DNA of 64,000 nt from Butyricimonas sp. Marseille-P3923 (GCF_900184685.1 NZ_FXXL01000005.1:1-64000), one strand, 5' to 3'; counted from the stretch's first letter, positions 16,097 through 24,696 are shown. Numbers and translations: made by a program. Notes: generated by a model from the sequence alone, not told the origin.

Positions 16097-16942
16097 TCAA
16101 GAGAAAACGGCAGTCGGCGGTACCCCGTACTGCTTCTTGAACGCCGTAGAAAAATGCGACGGGTTCTTGAACCCGACCTCAGCGTAAACATCCGCAACCT
16201 TTCTCCCACCCTCTTTCATCTTGGCGTAAGCTATCTCAAGCCGTTTGCGAATCAACCATTTTTCCGGCGTGAGGTCACTTATCTTCTTGAAATCACGCTT
16301 GAACGTGGCAAGGCTTCTTCCCGTGTAGTGCGCCAATTCGTCCAACGTGAACTCGTACATATAATTCTTGCCCATGAAGTCCAGAATATCAATCTTCCAC
16401 GGCTCGTTGAAATCGAAAAGCATCGGTGCGAACCGTTCGTCAATATGTAATAGAGCGAGCAACCCTTCCTGCAACTTCAGGTTCATAAAATCATCTTGCG
16501 GCTTTACCTCCGGGTCGAAATAGGGCGTCATCGAGGCGAAAAGACTCGCGATTTCCGCGGTTTTAGGCAGCTTGATTACGCCGGCATCCAACTTGGACGT
16601 AGAGGCAGGAAGTTTGTAATGGTCTAACTTACCGTACATCTCCCGCAGGAAATTCCTTTTAAAATTCAAAAAGATACCGCAATAACGTTCGCCGTCACAC
16701 GTCTTTTTATACATTGTAATATGGTGGTCACGGGGAATGAACACGCATTCGCCTTTTCCGACACGAATCTGTTCTTTACCATTATCAAGAATCATCTCGC
16801 CCGAATAGACATAATTCATCGCGTACTCGTGCGAACGATGGATACAACCGCTCTCGTCATCATAAAAGAAACTGAAAAACACGTCGTTATAAGCGAATAT
16901 AACCTTCATTGGTCCTACTTGGTTAGCATTTTCTTGTTCCAT
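16097..16942 (-). CDS. AraC-family transcription regulator
   Basis: The 281-residue protein has an N-terminal cupin-like sensing region (residues about 15-110, with EYAMNYVYSGEMIL and VGKGECVFIPRDHHITMY) and a C-terminal AraC double helix-turn-helix (about 180-275: LDELAHYTGRSLATFKRDFK and VADVYAEVGFKNPSHFSTAF followed by YGVPPTAVF). It starts 5 bp after the sigma-factor stop, so it is read from the sigma promoter unless a cryptic promoter exists. The likely target is the hydrolase gene next to it, but this is inferred from neighbourhood only. Its position directly behind the sigma gene, where fecR would be expected, marks an insertion into locus 1. Confidence 0.9.
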   Translation of the reverse strand: MEQENANQVGPMKVIFAYNDVFFSFFYDDESGCIHRSHEYAMNYVYSGEMILDNGKEQIRVGKGECVFIPRDHHITMYKKTCDGERYCGIFLNFKRNFLREMYGKLDHYKLPASTSKLDAGVIKLPKTAEIASLFASMTPYFDPEVKPQDDFMNLKLQEGLLALLHIDERFAPMLFDFNEPWKIDILDFMGKNYMYEFTLDELAHYTGRSLATFKRDFKKISDLTPEKWLIRKRLEIAYAKMKEGGRKVADVYAEVGFKNPSHFSTAFKKQYGVPPTAVFS

Positions 16943-16947
16943 AGTTC

Positions 16948-17511
16948 TTAAATAAAAATATCCAGAAAAAGACAGGAAAGATTTTCCCTCAGAATTTTAT
17001 ACGCCCGTTTCAAATGAGTGCGCACGGTGTTCTCGGACAACGCTAATTGCTCGGCGATTTCCAAGTATTTTTTACCTTCCATCACGTGCAACTCCACAAT
17101 CTTACGCTGTTGCTCGGAAAGTTTTGACAAAGCCTGTTGTACCAAAGCAACTAATTCTTTGTCGTCTTCCACATCATCATCAGCGAAAGAAAGTACCAAA
17201 GCCTCCGCTTGTCGCTTTTTGTACTCGTCCAAAAGGCGGAGCCGTCTGAAATAACGTAAACAGGCATGTTTCACGGAAGAATAAAGATAGGCTTTCAAAT
17301 TCAAGTTCTCCGGCAATCGCTTCCGGTTCTCCCACATCCCGGCAAAGACGGATTGAACGATATTCTCCGCCTCTTCTTCACTCATCACGTAACCGTACGC
17401 GAATAAAAACAAAGGACGATAATAATAACGGAAAGCCTCTTCGAATTCTTTTTCCGATGACATCCGATTATTTACCCCTTCACTATTTTTATTCAATTTA
17501 TCCATATCCAT
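16948..17511 (-). CDS. ECF sigma factor (FecI-like), locus 1
   Basis: This is a 187-residue ECF sigma factor. Region 2 is EEAFRYYYRPLFLFAYGYVM...AENIVQSVFAGMWENR, and region 4 is ALSKLSEQQRKIVELHVMEG...YLEIAEQLALSENTVRTHLK. It should direct RNA polymerase to the locus 1 susC operon when released by FecR. The frame is open for 19 codons further upstream, but a well-formed promoter (17535-17564) lies within that stretch, so the ATG at 17511 or the next at 17505 is the real start. The partner fecR gene is 2.2 kb downstream, after an AraC and a hydrolase gene. Confidence 0.9.
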   Translation of the reverse strand: MDMDKLNKNSEGVNNRMSSEKEFEEAFRYYYRPLFLFAYGYVMSEEEAENIVQSVFAGMWENRKRLPENLNLKAYLYSSVKHACLRYFRRLRLLDEYKKRQAEALVLSFADDDVEDDKELVALVQQALSKLSEQQRKIVELHVMEGKKYLEIAEQLALSENTVRTHLKRAYKILRENLSCLFLDIFI

Positions 17512-17534
17512 AACACACGTAATCCAATATTGTG

Positions 17535-17564
17535 CAAATGTAGTAAAAAAAGGAAATAATGCAA
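17535..17564 (-). promoter_or_regulatory. Promoter of the locus 1 sigma gene
   Basis: On the minus strand TTG (17562-17564) is followed after exactly 19 bp by TACATTTG (17535-17542), a full match to the Bacteroidota housekeeping pattern. Transcription should start near 17529, about 18 bp before the chosen ATG. Confidence 0.75.
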
Positions 17565-17570
17565 CCATAG

Positions 17571-18488
17571 TTACAGCAACAGCAGTTGCGATAGATTCCG
17601 CTTTATCTGTTCCAGACCGGGACGGGAGAGCGGGGAATCTTTGAAATGGCTTTTGAAAGTTTCCGCATCCAATTCAAGCCAATCTTCACGGCTCATGTGC
17701 ATCAGCCACTCGTCAGGCAAAAATTCTTTCACGCGGTGCATCACCGCCTTCCCGTTCCACGGGCATACTTCCTGACAAGCATCACACCCGAAAAAGCGCT
17801 GTCCCATCTTTTCTTTGATTTCCAGCGGAATTTCATCTTTACGCTCAATCGTGTTATAAGAAATACAAAGGTTGGCATTCACTTCGCGCGAAGACAAAGC
17901 TCCCGTGGGACAAGCCTCCACGCAACGGTTGCACGTCCCGCAAAAATCCCGCTCTTCCGGAAGAGAATAGCCGGAAGGTTCGAAATCGGATATAATCACC
18001 CCTATAAAGCAAAACGATCCCAACCGGGGATTCACCAACAAAGTATTGCGTCCTATCCAACCTAACCCCGCCCGCCGTGCCCACTCGTGCTCGAACACCG
18101 GGGCGGAATCGACAAACACCCTCCCCCGAATATCACGTCCGGTCTTCTCCTTTAAAACAGAAAGCAACCGGAATAACCGTTCTTTCAGCACGATATGATA
18201 ATCTTTCCCGTAAGCGTAACGGGCGATGACAGGTACATCCTTCTCCTGACGCCGGGGGGTATAATAATTAGTCAATGTTACAATCACGGAACGGGCTCCT
18301 TCAACAAGTAAAGCGGGATTCTCCCGCTTCTCTATATTCTTCGCTATGTATCCCATTCCCGCATGAAACCCTTTCTCTATCCAACGAAGCAAAACCTCTT
18401 TCTCCCGAGTCAGCGTATCGACCGGAGCCACCCCGCAAGCATCAAACCCTAAGAGCCGGGCTTCCTCTAAACAGTTTATAAGGTTCAT
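17571..18488 (-). CDS. queG: Epoxyqueuosine reductase
   Basis: The 305-residue protein catalyses the last step of queuosine synthesis, reducing epoxyqueuosine to queuosine in tRNA with cobalamin and two [4Fe-4S] clusters. Visible marks are ARYAYGKDYH (cobalamin-side region), VFVDSAPVFEHEWARRAGLG with the conserved Asp, WIGRNTLLVNPRLGSF, and two cluster motifs CGTCNRCVEACP and CDACQEVCPWN, separated as in the family. The length is slightly short because the C-terminal HEAT-like extension of some homologues is absent. The first codons (MNLIN) lie within a dispersed repeat that also forms one arm of an inverted repeat after the SUF operon. The gene follows SUF on the same strand, which suits an enzyme that needs iron-sulfur clusters. 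Confidence 0.93.
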   Translation of the reverse strand: MNLINCLEEARLLGFDACGVAPVDTLTREKEVLLRWIEKGFHAGMGYIAKNIEKRENPALLVEGARSVIVTLTNYYTPRRQEKDVPVIARYAYGKDYHIVLKERLFRLLSVLKEKTGRDIRGRVFVDSAPVFEHEWARRAGLGWIGRNTLLVNPRLGSFCFIGVIISDFEPSGYSLPEERDFCGTCNRCVEACPTGALSSREVNANLCISYNTIERKDEIPLEIKEKMGQRFFGCDACQEVCPWNGKAVMHRVKEFLPDEWLMHMSREDWLELDAETFKSHFKDSPLSRPGLEQIKRNLSQLLLL

Positions 18489-18573
18489 AAGGTTTATAAA
18501 GTTATAAGGTTCAAAAGGTCCTATAAGGTCTACTAACTTTATGAACTTTATAAACCTTACAAACCTTATGAAC
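18483..18573. repeat. Inverted AT-rich repeat between SUF operon and queG
   Basis: The left arm 18483-18503 (GTTCATAAGGTTTATAAAGTT is its 21-base span, read by position) is the reverse complement of the right arm 18544-18573 except for a 9-base duplication in the right arm. The unit is a variant of the ATAAAGTC repeat family. It can fold into a long hairpin right after the SufT-like stop and may end the SUF transcript. The left arm overlaps the queG start codon. Confidence 0.6.
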
Positions 18574-18888
18574 TCAAATCCCGAATCCCAATTCCAACTT
18601 CGCCACCTCGCTCATCCGATCGGGAGTCCAAGCCGGTTCAAAAGTCAGATTAACGGTAACCTCGTCAATCCCGTCAAGCGTCAATACCACGTCGTGTACT
18701 TCCTGCACGATCTGATCGGCAATGGGACATCCCGGAGCTGTAAGCGTCATTGTGACAATTACTTCGTTCTGCTTCGGGAACTCGATACCGTAGACAAGCC
18801 CCAACTCCCATATATTCACCGGCACCTCCGGGTCATACACCGTCGACAACTTCTCTATCACCAAATCTTCCATTAAACTTTTTCCCAT
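18574..18888 (-). CDS. sufT: DUF59/MIP18-type iron-sulfur assembly factor (SufT-like)
   Basis: The 104-residue protein is a single DUF59 (MIP18) domain: IEKLSTVYDPEVPVNIWELG, GLVYGIEF, VTMTLTAPGCPIADQIVQEV with the conserved Cys of TAPGCP, and a C-terminal FEPAWTPDRMSEVAKLELG. SufT-like proteins help mature iron-sulfur clusters. It is the last gene of the SUF operon, 6 bp behind sufE, which supports the role. Some annotations use only the name metal-sulfur cluster assembly factor; the symbol is assigned by context. Confidence 0.85.
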   Translation of the reverse strand: MGKSLMEDLVIEKLSTVYDPEVPVNIWELGLVYGIEFPKQNEVIVTMTLTAPGCPIADQIVQEVHDVVLTLDGIDEVTVNLTFEPAWTPDRMSEVAKLELGFGI

Positions 18889-18894
18889 ATCACA

Positions 18895-19311
18895 TCATTT
18901 TGCCTCGTAAGCCAAGGCGTAATACTTGATTTGCTTTATCATAGACAACAACCCGTTCGACCGCGTGGGCGACAAATGCTGGGTTAATCCAATCTTGTCA
19001 ATAAAATCCAGATTAGCGTTCACGATGTCGTGAGGCGTCTGCCCGGAAAACACCCGAATCAACAACCCGGCAATACCTTTCGTGATAATCGCGTCACTGT
19101 CAGCCTCAAAGTATAATTTACCGTCTTTCAGTCCGGCATGGAACCACACCCGCGACTGACACCCTTTTATCAAGTTGTCGTCCGTCTTGTGCGCCTCGTC
19201 CATAGCCTCCAAACCATTCCCGATCTCGATCAGGTAAGCGTATTTATCCATCCAATCATCATACATGGAAAACTCTTCCACGATTTGATTCTGAATCTCT
19301 TCTATCGTCAT
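18895..19311 (-). CDS. sufE: SufE sulfur acceptor
   Basis: This 138-residue protein accepts persulfide sulfur from SufS and passes it to the SufBCD scaffold. The fold is recognisable from the start (MTIEEIQNQIVEEF), from DDNLIKGCQSRVWFH with the sulfur-accepting Cys (near residue 55), and from the GIAGLLIRVFSGQTPHDIVN and GLTQHLSPTRSNGLLSMIKQ segments. The frame is open 47 codons upstream, but those codons overlap the sufS end and are not family-like, so the ATG at 19311 is chosen. It starts 5 bp after the sufS stop. Confidence 0.95.
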   Translation of the reverse strand: MTIEEIQNQIVEEFSMYDDWMDKYAYLIEIGNGLEAMDEAHKTDDNLIKGCQSRVWFHAGLKDGKLYFEADSDAIITKGIAGLLIRVFSGQTPHDIVNANLDFIDKIGLTQHLSPTRSNGLLSMIKQIKYYALAYEAK

Positions 19312-19316
19312 TGTCT

Positions 19317-20537
19317 TTACATTTTGAAAATCTGTTCTATTTTCTTCAACCCGGCACAGAACACATCTATTTCCTCCCGGGTATTGTACATGGCTATCGA
19401 TGCGCGAGCCATTGCGGTTACCCCGTAATGTTGCATCACCGGCTCGGCACAAAGCTGTCCCGTCCGCACGGCAATACCCATTTTATCCAACAGCGTCCCG
19501 AGGTCAAACGGGTGAATCCCCTCTATCCCGAAAGAAATCACGGAAGACTTTTCCGCCGCTTCCCCGTAAAGGATGATACCGGGAATCCGGCGAATCTGCT
19601 CCATCGCGTACCCCAACAACTCGTGCTCGTAACGGGCTATCCCGTCCAAGCCAATCCGGTTCACGTATTCCAACGCCTCGCCCAAGCCAATCACCCCGAT
19701 AAAATCGGGTGTCCCCGCCTCGAACTTGAAGGGCAACTCGTTGTAAGTCGTTTTCTCGAAACGCACTTCCTTAATCATCTCGCCCCCCCCCTGCCACGGC
19801 GGCATCTGTTCCAACAGGCTTTTCTTCCCGTACAACACGCCAATCCCCGTGGGACCGTAAATCTTATGACCGGAGAACGCGAAGAAATCACAATCCAATC
19901 CTTGCACGTCCACCGGAATATGTTGAATAGCCTGCGCCCCGTCCACCAGAACGTATGCCCCGCGGGCGTGGGCGGCATCTATAATTTGCTTCACGGGATT
20001 CACCGTTCCCAGTACATTCGACACGTAAGCCACGCCAACCAGTTTCACCCGCTCGTTCAACAACTTCCCGAACACCTCCATGTCCAACTCACCCTTGTCA
20101 TTGAAAGGCACCACCTTCAACACCGCTTTCTTGCGATCGCACAACATCTGCCACGGAACGATATTCGCGTGATGCTCCATCTCCGTCACGATAATCTCGT
20201 CCCCCTCGTTGATAAATGCCTCACCGAAAGAGTGCGCCACGAGATTGATACTCTCCGTGGTTCCCCGGGTAAAGATAATCTCCTCGGTGAACGCGGCGTT
20301 GATAAACTTCCGCACGATTTCCCGTGCTTCCTCGTTCGCATCCGTACATTTATTACTCAGGTAATGTACCCCGCGATGCACGTTAGAGTTATAACGCAGG
20401 TAATATTCCGTCATCTTATCGATCACGGTCAGCGGACGTTGCGTGGTTGCCCCGTTATCCAGATACACCAGCGGTTTATCATAGATTTTTTCCTCCAGTA
20501 TCGGAAAATCCTTCCTGACTTGACTTACATCGAACAT
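19317..20537 (-). CDS. sufS: SufS cysteine desulfurase
   Basis: The 406-residue PLP enzyme removes sulfur from cysteine to form an enzyme persulfide and alanine. Features are YLDNGATTQRP near residue 28, FTRGTTESINLVAHS, TEMEHHANIVPWQ, the PLP lysine in FSGHKIYGPTGIGVLYGKK (near residue 228), and the catalytic cysteine loop RTGQLCAEPVMQHYG near residue 365. The arrangement around this loop is that of group II (SufS) desulfurases. The gene lies between sufD (3-bp gap) and sufE (5-bp gap) on one transcript. Confidence 0.97.
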   Translation of the reverse strand: MFDVSQVRKDFPILEEKIYDKPLVYLDNGATTQRPLTVIDKMTEYYLRYNSNVHRGVHYLSNKCTDANEEAREIVRKFINAAFTEEIIFTRGTTESINLVAHSFGEAFINEGDEIIVTEMEHHANIVPWQMLCDRKKAVLKVVPFNDKGELDMEVFGKLLNERVKLVGVAYVSNVLGTVNPVKQIIDAAHARGAYVLVDGAQAIQHIPVDVQGLDCDFFAFSGHKIYGPTGIGVLYGKKSLLEQMPPWQGGGEMIKEVRFEKTTYNELPFKFEAGTPDFIGVIGLGEALEYVNRIGLDGIARYEHELLGYAMEQIRRIPGIILYGEAAEKSSVISFGIEGIHPFDLGTLLDKMGIAVRTGQLCAEPVMQHYGVTAMARASIAMYNTREEIDVFCAGLKKIEQIFKM

Positions 20538-20540
20538 AAT

Positions 20541-21902
20541 TTATTGCTTACAGTGCATCACGCAATTGTGGCACTTCGTTAATTCTCCTCTTAAACGTTT
20601 ATCCACCAGATTGTCAATCTCCTCCCGCAAAGGTTCCAGTTTCACCCGCCCGACAATCTCGTGCGCGAAGCCGAACATCATCATCAAGCGGGCTTCCGCC
20701 TCACCGATACCCCGGCTACGCAAGTAAAACATAGCCTCTTCGTCGATCTGTCCCACGGTAGCCCCGTGACTGCATTTCACGTCATCGGCATCAATCACCA
20801 GTTGCGGCTTCGTGTTCACCTGTGCCGTGTCAGTCAGCAACAAGTTATTATTCGCCTGAAAAGCCTCTGTCTTCTGGGCATCCGGTCGCACGGTAATCCG
20901 TCCGGCAAAATTCGCCAGAGCCGCGTCGTCCAACACGCCCTTGAAATGCTGGTTACTCGTGCAACGCGGGGCAATATGGTCGATAAAGGTGAAATTATCC
21001 ACCTGTTGTTTCTTGTCAGACAAGTACATCCCGTACAGGTTACACTCGCACCCCTCCTCGCTCAAGGCGGCGTACAAATTGTTACGAATGAACCCGCCGT
21101 AAAGCGAGATCACGTTGGCATCATAACGCGAGTTCCGCTTCTGGCAAACAAACACGCTGTTAATCTGCGACGCCTCTATATGTTGATTCTGCACGTGATA
21201 GTATTCAAACGCGGCATTCTCCCCGACGACCACCTCCGTGGCATTATTCGACAGGAAAACATCATCCGACAAGGTATGGTCACATACCAGAATCGTCGCT
21301 TTCGCGTTACGTCCCAGCACCACCATATTTCTCTGGAAAGACATCAAATCCGCGTTAGCCCGCATCAGATTCACTATTTGCAACGGACGCTCCATCACCA
21401 CGTTATCGGGCACGTACACGAACACGCCGTCCTGCGCGAAAGCCGTGTTCAGCGCCACCAACCCGTCCGAGTCAGCCGGACGCGTGTATTGGTCATAGTG
21501 TTGCTCGAAAATCTCCTTGTACTTCACGCTCGCCTCGGCAAGACTGCAAATAATTACCCCTTCCGGAATCCCGGGAACACGGTTTTCCTGCACGAACCAC
21601 CCGTTGATGGTCAGCATCAGATTGGTTTCCAGATTCGGCACATGGCACTTGAACAACTCGTTCAAATCAACACCCTGCTTGATATGTTTCAATACCACCT
21701 TGTAATCCCGGTCGAAAACAGGCAACGTATCCGCGTACAGGTAATCTTCCGTCTTGTACGGGACACCGCCCAGCGCCACGAAACGCCCGAACGCTTCCTC
21801 CCGGTGACGGTTCATCACCTCGCCGCATCCCTCCCGGAGTAACTGTTGTCCCTCCCGGAAAAGGGTGGCAAAATCGTTATTTATTTTCTCTAATCTCTCC
21901 AT
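20541..21902 (-). CDS. sufD: SufD, SUF scaffold subunit
   Basis: The 453-residue protein is the SufD partner of the SufBC2D scaffold. It has a SufD-type N-terminal helical part (VALGGVPYKTEDYLYADTLP), a long right-handed beta-helix core, and the C-terminal family block DADDVKCSHGATVGQIDEEAMFYLRSRGIG near residues 375-405, including the conserved Cys-Ser-His. It follows sufC by 6 bp and precedes sufS by 3 bp. Confidence 0.96.
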   Translation of the reverse strand: MERLEKINNDFATLFREGQQLLREGCGEVMNRHREEAFGRFVALGGVPYKTEDYLYADTLPVFDRDYKVVLKHIKQGVDLNELFKCHVPNLETNLMLTINGWFVQENRVPGIPEGVIICSLAEASVKYKEIFEQHYDQYTRPADSDGLVALNTAFAQDGVFVYVPDNVVMERPLQIVNLMRANADLMSFQRNMVVLGRNAKATILVCDHTLSDDVFLSNNATEVVVGENAAFEYYHVQNQHIEASQINSVFVCQKRNSRYDANVISLYGGFIRNNLYAALSEEGCECNLYGMYLSDKKQQVDNFTFIDHIAPRCTSNQHFKGVLDDAALANFAGRITVRPDAQKTEAFQANNNLLLTDTAQVNTKPQLVIDADDVKCSHGATVGQIDEEAMFYLRSRGIGEAEARLMMMFGFAHEIVGRVKLEPLREEIDNLVDKRLRGELTKCHNCVMHCKQ

Positions 21903-21908
21903 TGTCTA

Positions 21909-22682
21909 TTACTTACCGGAATGTACTTCCTCTTTTATCCAATCATAACCGTGTTTCTCCAACTCCGCAACCAACTCCTTGCCGGCGGTTTTCACGATTC
22001 GACCGTCATACAGCACGTGCACCACATCGGGCACGATATAATCCAACAACCTCTGGTAGTGCGTGATCACGATCGTGGAATTATCCGGACGACGCAACTT
22101 GTTCACCCCGTTTGCCACGATGCGCAAGGCGTCGATATCCAAACCGGAATCCGTCTCGTCAAGAATAGACAATTTCGGCTCCAGCACCGCCATCTGGAAA
22201 ATCTCGTTCTTCTTCTTCTCCCCGCCGGAAAAGCCCTCGTTCAACGAGCGGTTCAACAAACGGCTGTCGATGCTCACAAGTTCCATCTTCTCCCGGATCA
22301 TCTTCAGAAACTCACCGGCAGGATAAGGCGGCAGCCCCTTGTATTTACGCTGTTCATTCACGGCAGTCTTCAAGAAATTGACCGTGCTTACACCGGGAAT
22401 CTCCACCGGATACTGGAAACTCAGGAATATCCCTTCCCGCGCCCTGTCTTCCGCCGGCAACTCCAACAAGTTCTTACCGTTAAACCAAACCTCCCCTTCC
22501 GTCACCTCGAAACACTCCCGTCCCGTCAACACGGCGGAAAGTGTACTTTTCCCTGCCCCGTTCGGTCCCATAATCGCGTGTATCTCGCCCGCGTTCACCT
22601 CCAAGTCAATCCCCTTCAAAATCTCCTTCCCGTCTATCGAGGCGTGCAAATTCTTTATCTTTAGTAAACCCTTCATATTCAT
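21909..22682 (-). CDS. sufC: SufC ABC ATPase
   Basis: This 257-residue cytoplasmic ABC ATPase energises SufB-SufD. It carries the Walker A GPNGAGKST (near residue 39), a Q-loop region LSFQYPVEIPGVST, the signature FSGGEKKKNE (near residue 150), Walker B LSILDETDSGLD in which the family-typical Asp-Glu pair is present, and the H-loop ITHYQRLLDY. The first Met at 22682 and the second at 22676 are both possible; MKGLLKIKNLHA fits other SufC starts slightly better. A repeat-filled gap of about 120 bp separates it from sufB. Confidence 0.97.
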   Translation of the reverse strand: MNMKGLLKIKNLHASIDGKEILKGIDLEVNAGEIHAIMGPNGAGKSTLSAVLTGRECFEVTEGEVWFNGKNLLELPAEDRAREGIFLSFQYPVEIPGVSTVNFLKTAVNEQRKYKGLPPYPAGEFLKMIREKMELVSIDSRLLNRSLNEGFSGGEKKKNEIFQMAVLEPKLSILDETDSGLDIDALRIVANGVNKLRRPDNSTIVITHYQRLLDYIVPDVVHVLYDGRIVKTAGKELVAELEKHGYDWIKEEVHSGK

Positions 22683-22797
22683 TTTAGATTTTAGATTTTA
22701 GATTTCAGATTCCAACCGCACCAACCGCCCTCGTCCAAAACCATAAATCATAATTTGTCATTCATAAATCGTAAATCTCAAATCATAAATCGCTTCC
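22683..22797. repeat. Repeat-filled gap inside the SUF operon
   Basis: The left part is a tandem run of TTTAGAT units and the right part a run of ATAAATC/CATAAATCG units, with a short unique piece between. Same-strand genes flank it on both sides, so the repeats sit inside the transcribed operon between sufB and sufC. Confidence 0.65.
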
Positions 22798-22800
22798 ATA

Positions 22801-24246
22801 TCATCCCACGCTTCCTTCCAAGCTAATCTGCAATAATTTCTGCGCTTCAACGGCAAACTCCATCGGCATTTTGTTGATAACATCTCCGGCGTACCCCTTG
22901 ATGATCAAGCCGACAGCGTCCTCCGTGGATATTCCCCGCTGGTTGCAGTAAAATATCTGGTCTTCACCAATCTTGGAAGTCGTCGCCTCGTGTTCCACCT
23001 GTGCCGTGGGATTAGCCACCTCAAGATAAGGGAACGTGTGCGCGCCGCATTTATCTCCCAGTAATAACGAATCACACTGCGAGAAATTACGTGCCCCGTG
23101 ACAACTTTTCACCACTTTCACCTTTCCCCGGTAGGAGTTGGAACTATATCCCGCCGAAATACCTTTCGACACGATACGGCTACGGGTATTATTCCCGATA
23201 TGTATCATCTTGGTTCCCGTGTCCGCCTGCTGGTAATTATTCGTCACCGCCACGGAATAGAACTCGCTCACGGAACCGTCGCCCTTCAATATCGTGCTCG
23301 GGTACTTCCACGTGATCGCCGATCCGGTTTCCACTTGCGCCCAAATCAACTTGGCATTCTCCCCCTTGCAAATTCCCCGCTTCGTCACGAAATTATAGAT
23401 ACCGCCCTTCCCGTTCTTGTCACCCGGGTACCAGTTCTGCACAGTACTGTATTTCACCTCGGCATTCTTCTCGATCACGATCTCCACGATAGCGGCGTGC
23501 AGTTGATTCTCGTCCCGCTGCGGGGCGGTACACCCTTCAAGGTAACTCACGTAACTCTCCTCCTCCGCCACGATCAGCGTACGCTCGAACTGTCCCGTCT
23601 TCGCCGCGTTGATACGAAAATAAGTCGACAACTCCATCGGGCATCGCACCCCTTTCGGGATATACACGAACGACCCGTCACTGAATACCGCCGAATTTAA
23701 CGCCGCGAAATAATTATCGGAATAAGGCACCACGGAGCCCAAGTAACGTTTTATCAAGTCCGGGTGATTCTTCACCGCCTCGGAGAAAGAACAGAAAATA
23801 ACTCCCCGTTCAGCCAACGCCTCCTTGAACGTCGTTTTCACCGACACGCTATCCATGACCGCGTCAACGGCTACCCCGGAAAGCGTCTTCTGCTCGTCCA
23901 AGGGAATCCCCAATTTATCGAAAGTAGCTTTCAACTCGGGATCAACCTCATCCCAAGACTTTTTCACTTCCTGCTTCGGGGCAGCGTAATACACTATATC
24001 CTGATAATCAATCGGCGGTATCTCCAATTGCGCCCACGCGGGCATCTTCATGGTCAACCAATGCCGATACGCTTTCAACCGAAATTCCAGCAACCACTCG
24101 GGTTCCTCTTTCTTTTGTGAAATCAACCGGACAACAGATTCGTTCAATCCCTTGCCGATCATCTCGGTTTCCACGTCAGAAACAAAGCCGTATTTATACT
24201 CACCCTCGGTTACTTCATTCAATATATCGTCTTGTTCTTTAGCCAT
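22801..24246 (-). CDS. sufB: SufB, SUF scaffold subunit
   Basis: The 481-residue protein is the main scaffold on which the SUF cluster is assembled. Family blocks are [20 protein letters not shown] at the start, [77 protein letters not shown] with the conserved cysteines near residue 390, and [20 protein letters not shown]. The length is normal. It is the first gene of the operon, about 80 bp downstream of a strong promoter with an operator candidate. Confidence 0.97.
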   Translation of the reverse strand: MAKEQDDILNEVTEGEYKYGFVSDVETEMIGKGLNESVVRLISQKKEEPEWLLEFRLKAYRHWLTMKMPAWAQLEIPPIDYQDIVYYAAPKQEVKKSWDEVDPELKATFDKLGIPLDEQKTLSGVAVDAVMDSVSVKTTFKEALAERGVIFCSFSEAVKNHPDLIKRYLGSVVPYSDNYFAALNSAVFSDGSFVYIPKGVRCPMELSTYFRINAAKTGQFERTLIVAEEESYVSYLEGCTAPQRDENQLHAAIVEIVIEKNAEVKYSTVQNWYPGDKNGKGGIYNFVTKRGICKGENAKLIWAQVETGSAITWKYPSTILKGDGSVSEFYSVAVTNNYQQADTGTKMIHIGNNTRSRIVSKGISAGYSSNSYRGKVKVVKSCHGARNFSQCDSLLLGDKCGAHTFPYLEVANPTAQVEHEATTSKIGEDQIFYCNQRGISTEDAVGLIIKGYAGDVINKMPMEFAVEAQKLLQISLEGSVG

Positions 24247-24252
24247 AACTCA

Positions 24253-24284
24253 TTAATTGAAAATTGAAAATTGAAAATTGAAAA
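24253..24284. repeat. Tandem AATTGAAA array upstream of sufB
   Basis: Four near-perfect copies of an 8-base TTGAAAAT unit lie in the sufB leader. The same unit is found near the lysis cassette (1073-1104 and 1706-1738). Confidence 0.75.
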
Positions 24285-24329
24285 TGACAAGGATATACCC
24301 CCTGACAAGACCTAATTATTCAATTTGTG

Positions 24330-24359
24330 CAAAAGTACAAAAAAATATCACCCGCCCAA
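24330..24359 (-). promoter_or_regulatory. Promoter of the SUF operon
   Basis: TTG (24357-24359, minus strand) and TACTTTTG (24330-24337) are exactly 19 bp apart, a full match to the Bacteroidota consensus. It lies about 85 bp upstream of sufB. Confidence 0.75.
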
Positions 24360-24384
24360 TTATCTATGGGGTAGATAATATCTA
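24359..24384. promoter_or_regulatory. Palindromic operator candidate at the SUF promoter
   Basis: Perfect arms ATTATCTA (24359-24366) and TAGATAAT (24372-24379) flank TGGGG, directly next to the -33 box. A second overlapping dyad has arms TAGAT and ATCTA (24372-24384). This is the expected place for a repressor or activator sensing iron or cluster status. The protein that binds is unknown. Confidence 0.5.
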
Positions 24385-24414
24385 TTACGTGATAAACCAA
24401 TATTATGATTCAAC

Positions 24415-24690
24415 CGCCGAGGCATAAACCCGCGAACAAGAAAAACTTGCAACCTGCCAACCCGTAACCTGCAACGTGGCAAAACCACAGGAGAAATGCG
24501 CCAAAACGCTTTTCATCCGGTCCATAAAGTCGAGCCTTCGGCTCTTAAAATTCATAAAGTCTATAAAGTCACGGGCGTCCTTCGGACTGTGTTCATCGGC
24601 AGCAAAGCTGCCGTAGGTTAAGCACCCGCAAGATCTACGGATTTTACGAACCTTATGGACTTTATGAACCTTTGACTTGAGCGAAGCGAC
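24415..24690. repeat. Repeat and micro-hairpin patch upstream of thiL
   Basis: The gap 24247-24754 has no gene. This part holds a degenerate CTTGCAACCTG/GTAACCTGCAACG repeat (24449-24478), ATAAAGTC units (24520-24571) and reverse forms (24640-24672). Three small perfect hairpins stand close together: GAGCC-TTC-GGCTC near 24532, GTCC-TTC-GGAC near 24579 and GGCAGC-AAA-GCTGCC near 24599. Confidence 0.55.
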
Positions 24691-24696
24691 TTCCCA

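Noticed and set aside
19311-21842. Long plus-strand open frames opposite sufS and sufD (over 390 codons each)
   Set aside because: They are shadows of strong genes on the other strand: His/Arg-rich composition with no domain pattern, while the minus-strand products are clear SUF proteins.
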